Assembly: GCA_012514595.1 (NCBI GenBank)
Contig: JAAYZZ010000118.1
Coordinates: 1-15,941, forward strand
Source: Elusimicrobiota bacterium
GTDB lineage: Bacteria; Omnitrophota; Gorgyraeia; Zapsychrales; Fredricksoniimonadaceae
Direction: 5' to 3'
DNA: 15,941 nt
The translations under genes were made by a program, and so were the position numbers. Below the pieces are notes generated by a model that was given only the letters and a program-made list of their open reading frames with translations, was not told the origin of the DNA and did not search any database. This document shows positions 1 to 4,605 of this stretch, in pieces. Each line of letters begins with the position of its first letter. Within the stretch, counting starts at the first letter, position 1.

Positions 1-33
1 CTCTCCGTTGATATTGACCCTAGGGATTCTTGA
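1..33 (+). CDS. C-terminal tail of an upstream protein, possibly primosomal helicase PriA (partial)
   Basis: Reading from base 1, an open frame of ten codons (LSVDIDPRDS) ends with TGA at 31-33. The segment I-D-x-D-P close to a C-terminus resembles the very end of PriA, the replication-restart helicase, where a V-D-V-D-P-like stretch is common a few residues before the stop. Only ten residues are visible, so the identification is a guess from one short motif. The stop lies 17 bases before the ferritin start codon, so the two genes could share a transcript. Confidence 0.35.
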   Translation, partial: LSVDIDPRDS

Positions 34-38
34 AGAAA

Positions 39-45
39 AAGGAGG
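39..45 (+). promoter_or_regulatory. Ribosome binding site that fixes the ferritin start
   Basis: AAGGAGG is a perfect Shine-Dalgarno match five bases before the ATG at 51. A longer frame opening with TTG at 30 would put this site inside the coding region, so ATG 51 is the better start. Confidence 0.85.
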
Positions 46-50
46 CCATC

Positions 51-542
51 ATGGGAACAAAAGGACGTGAGATCGTAAAGATGGACGTCAAAGAGGTCGT
101 CGGTCTTTTGAACAAGGCATTGGCGGATGAATGGCTCGCTGTTTATCAGTATTGGGCCGGGGCCAAGGTCGCGGTCGGCCGTATGCGTGGGATCGTGGCC
201 AAGGAGCTCGAGGAGCATGCCGATGAGGAAAAGGAGCATGCGGACAAGCTGGTCGAGCGCATCATGCAGCTCGGCGGGACCCCGATCCTGGACCCGGAGA
301 ACTGGAAGAAGATGGCCAATTGCGTCTACGATGCACCTGAAGATTTTGATACTAGGGCTCTTCTCAAGCAGAACATTAAGGGCGAGCAGTGCGCGATCGC
401 GGTCTACAACAAGCTCCTCGGGATCGTGGAGGGCAAGGACCCGATCACGGCGCACCTGGTCCTTGAGATCCTCAAGGATGAGGTGAAGCACGAAGAGGAC
501 CTGGAGGCTATGCTTGAGGATATGAAGAGCAAGGTCGAGTAG
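51..542 (+). CDS. Bacterioferritin-like ferritin-fold di-iron protein
   Basis: A 163-residue four-helix-bundle protein of the ferritin/bacterioferritin family, expected to oxidise Fe(II) and store iron, or to act as a related di-iron oxidase in the cytoplasm. The length is close to E. coli Bfr (158). All six ferroxidase ligands can be placed: Glu27 (DEWLAVYQY), Glu60 and His63 (E-K-E-H), Glu112 (GEQCAIAVYN), Glu144 and His147 (DEVKH). The methionine that ligates haem in Bfr (Met52, directly after the second Glu) is Lys61 here, so haem binding is unlikely. The residues between the two helix pairs (about 78-100) do not resemble Bfr closely. It is followed by yraN after 5 bp. A Dps-like or rubrerythrin-like role is an alternative, but no rubredoxin cysteines are present. 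Confidence 0.85.
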   Translation: MGTKGREIVKMDVKEVVGLLNKALADEWLAVYQYWAGAKVAVGRMRGIVAKELEEHADEEKEHADKLVERIMQLGGTPILDPENWKKMANCVYDAPEDFDTRALLKQNIKGEQCAIAVYNKLLGIVEGKDPITAHLVLEILKDEVKHEEDLEAMLEDMKSKVE

Positions 543-547
543 GATAG

Positions 548-910
548 ATGCGTTCCCACGATCTCGGCCGCGAAGCCGAGCGCTTCGCGGCCGAGCATCT
601 TCAGTCCCTTGGCTACACGATTATCGTACAGAATTACCGCACGCCTTTGGGCGAGATCGATATCGTGGCCCGGGATGGTGATGTTCTCGTTTTTGTGGAA
701 GTGAAGGCCCGCGGGGATGAGGGGGTCGATCCCCTGGAGGCGGTTGATCGGCGCAAACAGCAGAGGATCATCCGTATTGCCCGGATGTATCTTGCGAGTG
801 AGCTGGGACGAGAGGATGTCCTTTCGCGGTTCGATGTCCTGGCCGTCCGCCGTTCGTCGGCAGGGGAGCTCAAGGCAGAGCTCATCAAGGATGCGTTCCA
901 GGTCTCATAA
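548..910 (+). CDS. yraN: YraN family (UPF0102) endonuclease-like protein
   Basis: A 120-residue protein of the UPF0102/YraN family, a small PD-(D/E)XK nuclease-like fold related to archaeal Holliday-junction resolvases. Its cellular role is poorly defined; a part in DNA repair or recombination is usually assumed. The N-terminus has the family pattern G-x-x-A-E-x-x-A-x-x-x-L (about residues 7-18). The nuclease core follows as GEID (35-38) and VEVKAR (50-55), giving candidate metal and catalytic residues Asp38, Glu51 and Lys53. Full length for the family. The ATG at 548 is five bases after the ferritin stop, with a GAGTAGGA-like ribosome site overlapping that stop, so translation is probably coupled. 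An AT-rich gap follows. Confidence 0.9.
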   Translation: MRSHDLGREAERFAAEHLQSLGYTIIVQNYRTPLGEIDIVARDGDVLVFVEVKARGDEGVDPLEAVDRRKQQRIIRIARMYLASELGREDVLSRFDVLAVRRSSAGELKAELIKDAFQVS

Positions 911-929
911 AAATATTATTAATCCGCTA

Positions 930-958
930 TTGCCAAAAGAAACCCTCTCGGATAACAT
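930..958 (+). promoter_or_regulatory. Candidate sigma70-type promoter upstream of the one-carbon block
   Basis: TTGCCA at 930-935 and TAACAT at 953-958 are separated by 17 bases, inside the AT-rich gap 911-1032. The match is 5/6 and 4/6 to consensus. A promoter is plausible because this is the only gap of useful length before the folD group, but AT-rich DNA produces such matches by chance. A second -35-like hexamer, TTGCAA at 963-968, has no well-spaced partner. GATAA (951-955) and a downstream TTATC could pair in a weak long-loop stem. No intrinsic terminator for yraN is visible. Confidence 0.3.
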
Positions 959-1032
959 AATTTTGCAAGTGACGACATCCCTTATCATCCCGGTTTTATC
1001 AGAGTTTTAGATCTTCTATCACAATCCAGTCC

Positions 1033-1518
1033 ATGACGCGTTACGACACGCATTCTTTATCCCAATATCTTGATTCCTTGGCCGCGCGCGAGCCTGTTCC
1101 CGGCGGGGGGTCGGCGGCAGCCCTTTGCGGTGCCCTGGGCGCGGGATTGATCCAGATGGTGGCGAAGTATTCCCTGGGGAAGGGAAAGCCTGCCGATGTC
1201 GAGACCAGGCTTGCACAGATCGACCGTGAGGCGGGGGAGATTCGGTCAGGCCTTTTGACCCTTGTCAGTCGGGACGCCGAGGCCTATCTTGAGGTCGTGG
1301 CCGCCCGCAAGAAGGATGAGGCGGCTCGGAAGGCTGCGGCGGTCTTTGCCAGTCAGGTTCCCCAGGATATCCGGAAAGCCGCGGAAAAAGGGCTTTTCTT
1401 CATCCCGTATCTTCGCAAGGAAGGAAATCCGTATCTTCAGGCCGATGTGGATGCGGCCGAAGAATTCCTCAAGGCCGCGACACATGTCGCGGATGTCATG
1501 ATCAAGGCCAACTCATGA
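1033..1518 (+). CDS. Cyclodeaminase/cyclohydrolase family protein (FchA/FTCD_C-like), short
   Basis: A 161-residue member of the family that contains methenyl-tetrahydrofolate cyclohydrolase FchA and the formimino-THF cyclodeaminase domain of FTCD. Visible signatures are the N-terminal EPVPGGGSAAAL loop (about 20-31), the following Ala/Gly-rich helix ending in QMVAKYS, and the acidic segment SRDAEAY (about 79-85) with the V-P helix after it. The NP-x4-DVDAA region corresponds to the family's N-x-x-x-S-D-x-x-x-A motif. The family usually runs to about 200 residues; this one stops right after the position of the N-V-x-I-N-L motif (here IKANS), so roughly the last helix is missing. The ATG at 1033 has no recognisable Shine-Dalgarno sequence. 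Its stop overlaps the folD start (ATGA at 1515-1518). A folate cyclohydrolase role fits the neighbour; cyclodeaminase activity is less likely because no formiminotransferase is adjacent. Confidence 0.8.
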   Translation: MTRYDTHSLSQYLDSLAAREPVPGGGSAAALCGALGAGLIQMVAKYSLGKGKPADVETRLAQIDREAGEIRSGLLTLVSRDAEAYLEVVAARKKDEAARKAAAVFASQVPQDIRKAAEKGLFFIPYLRKEGNPYLQADVDAAEEFLKAATHVADVMIKANS

Positions 1519-2384
1519 ATACAAAGATCCTCGATGGAAAAGCCCTGGCCCAGGACCTGCTGCTTCGGCTCAAGGCCGAGTGCGATGGTCTTAAAGCCAG
1601 GACCGGACGAGCCCCGCGCTGTATCTGCGTGGCGATCGGGCAGGATCCCCAGTCCGGTTCCTACGGCCGGTCCCAGGTCCGGGCCGCGCAGGCGGTGGGG
1701 ATCGACTATTCGTTCTCGCAGCTGCCGCCCCAGACCAGCCAGGAAGAACTCATCGAACATGTGGAGCTTCTCAACCGCGATGAAGATGTGGACGGGATCA
1801 TGGTCGCCAAGCCGGTCCCGGACGGATTCGATTTTGACCGGGTCGTTTCGCATATCGATCCGGCGAAGGACATGGAGGGGATCACCGAGGCCAATATGGG
1901 CCGTCTTCTTTTGGGCCGGGGAAAGATCGTCCCGTGTACGCCCGCGTCTGTCATGGCCCTGATCGAGTCGAGCGGGGTGGATATTGCCGGGAAAGAAGCG
2001 GTCGTGATCGGCCGCAGTGAGATTGTGGGAAAGCCCGTGATGCATCTTCTGCTTCAGAAGAATGCGACCCTGACCGTTTGCCACAGCGGCACGAGCCGGG
2101 CCGGGAAGCTGGAGGCCCATGTGGCGCGCGCGGATGTGCTTGTGGTGGCCATGGGGCGGCCCGAGTTCATCAACGGGAACGATGTCAAGGCCGGGTCGAT
2201 CGTGATCGATGTGGGGATCAATTCCGTTGACGGAAAACTTGTGGGAGATGTGGGATTCGCCGCCGCGGCCAGGCGCGCGGCCTTCATCACGCCTGTTCCC
2301 GGAGGGGTGGGGCCTGTGACCGCCGTCATGCTCATGAAGAACGCCCTGGAGATCGTGAAGCAGAGGATCGATCAACATGCCTGA
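1515..2384 (+). CDS. folD: Methylenetetrahydrofolate dehydrogenase FolD with an altered cyclohydrolase site
   Basis: A 289-residue FolD. The family interconverts methylene-THF and methenyl-THF with NADP, and normally also hydrolyses methenyl-THF to 10-formyl-THF. Opening K-I-L-D-G-K, Tyr50, the cofactor loop VVIGRSEIVGKP (about 163-174; Arg-Ser suits NADP) and the PGGVGP motif near the C-terminus are all present. The residues that do the cyclohydrolase step in characterised enzymes are not: Lys54 is Gln (codon at 1674), Gln98 is Ala (1806; the usual V-Q-L-P-L-P reads VAKPVP) and Asp121 is Glu (1875; K-D-V-D-G reads KDMEG). Numbering matches E. coli FolD without gaps to this point. The dehydrogenase fold and cofactor site look intact. 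The gene is coupled to the FchA-like gene upstream (4-bp overlap) and to the oxidoreductase-like gene downstream (8-bp overlap). Identity is secure; monofunctionality is inference. Confidence 0.95.
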   Translation: MNTKILDGKALAQDLLLRLKAECDGLKARTGRAPRCICVAIGQDPQSGSYGRSQVRAAQAVGIDYSFSQLPPQTSQEELIEHVELLNRDEDVDGIMVAKPVPDGFDFDRVVSHIDPAKDMEGITEANMGRLLLGRGKIVPCTPASVMALIESSGVDIAGKEAVVIGRSEIVGKPVMHLLLQKNATLTVCHSGTSRAGKLEAHVARADVLVVAMGRPEFINGNDVKAGSIVIDVGINSVDGKLVGDVGFAAAARRAAFITPVPGGVGPVTAVMLMKNALEIVKQRIDQHA

Positions 2385-3456
2385 ACTGGCCATCATCGGA
2401 CAATCGCCCGCGGTCGTGTCCCTCATCCGCAACCTGCGTGAGAGGGGGGCCGGGTGGGACATTACGTTATTCTCGACGGAGGGGATCCTTCCTTATGACC
2501 GCACGCGTCTGGTGTCCCTGATCGGACGCAAGGCGCGCGAGGCGGATCTTTTGTGTGAAGCTGCAGGATTTTATGAAAAGAACGGGGTGCGGGTGGTCCT
2601 GGACAAGGAGATCGCCCGCGTCAATCCGTCCCGCCGAAGGATCTTTTTTTCCGACAAGACGCAGGTCGGTTTTGATGCGCTGGTCCTCGCGGACGCGCCG
2701 CAGGTCCGTTTTGCCGAAAGAAAGGGTGTGCGCAAGCCCGGGGTCTTTCACCTGGCGCGGCTTTCAACGGTCAAGGCGCTGGTGAAGCATCTCGTCCAGG
2801 CGGACACGGTCGTGATCGAGGCCGCGGGCTGGGGCGGGATCGAGGCGGCGCTCGCGGTCCGGGAGCTTGGCCGCAAGGTGATGGTCGTGATCCTGCCGCA
2901 ATTCCCCGTCGGAGAGGAAGGGAAGGTCTCTCTGGATGTCCTCTCAGCCCTCCTGTCACGTCGGGAGATCCGCATGGTCTCGGAAGGCCCCCTGCAGGAC
3001 ATCATCGGGGAAGGGGAGGTGCGGGCTGTCCGTTTTGCCTCGGACAAGGTCATGGCCGCAGAGATCGTGATCCTCGAGGAAGTTCTTCCGGATCTTCGTT
3101 TCCTTTCAGAGGGTGGGCTTGTCGTGAACGAGCGGATCGTGGTCGCGTCGGACATGCGCACGAGCGCCGCGGATGTGTTCGCGATCGATACGGTGTGCGA
3201 GCTTCAGGAGCCCCGGTTCTTTGGGCATTATGCCTTTGACGCCGAACGGGTCTCCGGGCAGGGAGAGGTTGTGGCATGGGCCTTGTCGGGAGAGACGAGG
3301 GCTTTTTCCTTCCCTCCGGAGAATGACCGAAAAACATTCGAGAGGATCTTTGGCCGGGATCTTGTGGAGGAGGTGGAGAGGGAATTGACGCCTCCCCCGG
3401 AAATGTGCATGGCGCCGACAACCCCAGGAGATGACAATGGAACCCAGACGTCCTGA
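2377..3456 (+). CDS. Degenerate FAD/NAD(P)-dependent oxidoreductase-like protein
   Basis: A 359-residue protein with the layout of the rubredoxin-reductase/NirB-type pyridine nucleotide-disulfide family. It has an N-terminal Rossmann segment (LAIIGQSPAVVS), an ILPYDRTRL motif (the usual P-Y-x-R-x-x-L), a second Rossmann segment near 145-165 and a T-S-x-x-D-V-F-A segment near 262-269. The cofactor motifs are eroded. The first G-x-G-x-x-G reads Gly8, Ser10, Val13. The family's Gly-Asp FAD contact after V-F-A reads I-D-T (270-272). The second Gly motif is mostly kept as Ala149, Gly151, Gly154. FAD binding is therefore doubtful, though NAD(P) may still bind. The C-terminal 20 residues are Pro/Thr-rich. 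The start overlaps folD by 8 bp, with AGAGGA nine bases upstream, suggesting a role linked to one-carbon metabolism. No specific substrate can be named. Confidence 0.7.
   Translation: MPELAIIGQSPAVVSLIRNLRERGAGWDITLFSTEGILPYDRTRLVSLIGRKAREADLLCEAAGFYEKNGVRVVLDKEIARVNPSRRRIFFSDKTQVGFDALVLADAPQVRFAERKGVRKPGVFHLARLSTVKALVKHLVQADTVVIEAAGWGGIEAALAVRELGRKVMVVILPQFPVGEEGKVSLDVLSALLSRREIRMVSEGPLQDIIGEGEVRAVRFASDKVMAAEIVILEEVLPDLRFLSEGGLVVNERIVVASDMRTSAADVFAIDTVCELQEPRFFGHYAFDAERVSGQGEVVAWALSGETRAFSFPPENDRKTFERIFGRDLVEEVERELTPPPEMCMAPTTPGDDNGTQTS
3426..3430 (+). promoter_or_regulatory. Ribosome binding site that decides the TPR protein start
   Basis: AGGAG ends directly against an ATG at 3431, too close to serve it, but stands six bases before an in-frame ATG at 3437. 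The latter is the likely start. Confidence 0.7.
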
Positions 3457-4564
3457 CCGTTCCCCGAGGAGTGTTCTTGCGTGGTCGCTGCTCGTTCTCT
3501 CTGCTTCTTTTTTCATGATCTTCCCGGCGGGATCTCCTGCCTGGGCCGAGACCGATGCCCAGGTCGCCTTTGATCTTCGGGCCCAGGGGCTTGCGGCCCA
3601 GGAACGGGGGGACCTCTCGACAGCCCTGTTCTATTTTCTTCGGGCGGTCGCGATCACTCCCAATGACCCGATCATTCAGAATGACGTGGGATCGGCCTGC
3701 GATCAGCTGGGCCAGATTGAGGATGCGGAGAAGGCCTACCGGAAGGCGATCGAGCTGGACAAAGACTATCTTCCCGCCTATGCCAATCTGGGGTTCCTGT
3801 ATTCCAAGCTGGGACGTCACGATGAGGCGATCTATTACCTGACCCAGAGGGTGGCGCGGGGATCGCCCGATGACCGCTGGACCCTAGAGGCCCAGCAGGA
3901 ACTCGAGAGGGTCTATGATCGGGTCCCGGCCCTCAAGAGGGCGCGGATCCAAAGACAGGCCGAGGACCTGGATATGGTCATTGAGGAGGGGAAGCGGCGT
4001 CTGGAGGACAAGGCCCGTCGGGAGCAGGCCGTGGGGTTCGATGTGGCCTATCAGAAGGGGTATGAGTTCCTGGATGCGCGCAAATATGACGAGGCGGTCG
4101 CTTCTTTTGAGACCGCCGTTCTTCTCGATCCGCGCAGCGCCGAGGCGCGCTATGCGTTGAAGAAGGCGAAGTATGACAAGGAACACGCCGAGCTCACGGA
4201 AGAAGCCCGCATGATCCGCGAGAACCAGGTCAGGGGATCTGTGAACGATGTTCTTTATGAAATGAGCGGAGAGCCTGTTCCTCCGGCTCCCGTCTTTAAG
4301 GAAAAGCCGGCCCTTCCCGCGTCTTCGTCGACGGGGGAGGCGGTTCTTCTTCCGCCGGTCGTGGTCCCCGAAGGCCAGGCGGCTCGGGACCAGGTGTTGG
4401 ATCAGGAGATGGACCGGGTCCTGGAAGTCCGGGCGACGTGTGACGGTAAGGAATGTTCCTGCGGCGCGGTCCCCGCCCCAGAGAAGAAGGCCTGCCCTTC
4501 GAAGAGACCGGACCAGGATGCTTCGACGGGAAATGGGGGATATATTTACCGAAGGGCCGAATAG
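3437..4564 (+). CDS. Exported TPR-repeat protein with a C-terminal cysteine cluster
   Basis: A 375-residue protein. The N-terminus is a signal peptide: basic residues up to Arg11, a hydrophobic core VLAWSLLVLSASFFMIF, and a likely signal peptidase I site after A-W-A (35-37). No lipobox cysteine is present, so it should be soluble in the periplasm or beyond. Two clear tetratricopeptide repeats and part of a third follow at about 40-155 (for example Q-E-R-G-D-L-S-T-A-L-F-Y-F and A-Y-R-K-A-I-E-L-D). A charged, probably helical linker covers 160-205, and another repeat lies at 210-250 (A-R-K-Y-D-E-A-V-A-S-F). The region 280-330 is Pro/Val-rich. The tail holds Cys335, Cys340, Cys342 and Cys353. 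TPRs mediate protein-protein contacts; the partner is unknown. It overlaps the preceding gene by 20 bp. Confidence 0.85.
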   Translation: MEPRRPDRSPRSVLAWSLLVLSASFFMIFPAGSPAWAETDAQVAFDLRAQGLAAQERGDLSTALFYFLRAVAITPNDPIIQNDVGSACDQLGQIEDAEKAYRKAIELDKDYLPAYANLGFLYSKLGRHDEAIYYLTQRVARGSPDDRWTLEAQQELERVYDRVPALKRARIQRQAEDLDMVIEEGKRRLEDKARREQAVGFDVAYQKGYEFLDARKYDEAVASFETAVLLDPRSAEARYALKKAKYDKEHAELTEEARMIRENQVRGSVNDVLYEMSGEPVPPAPVFKEKPALPASSSTGEAVLLPPVVVPEGQAARDQVLDQEMDRVLEVRATCDGKECSCGAVPAPEKKACPSKRPDQDASTGNGGYIYRRAE

Positions 4565-4605
4565 GCACGGATCGTATTTCTCGAAATCACTCTCATCCCT
4601 TCAAC

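Noticed and set aside
911..1032. A tetrahydrofolate riboswitch before the folate genes
   Set aside because: I could not match the conserved helices or core of that riboswitch; only weak dyads are present.
1437..2462. A 341-codon antisense frame over folD
   Set aside because: Same cause; the sense strand encodes a full-length FolD with recognisable motifs and the antisense protein is low in sense, rich in His, Arg and Pro.
4453..4605. N-terminal extension of PolA
   Set aside because: These 51 codons overlap the TPR gene end in another frame and precede a normal PolI N-terminus at 4606.
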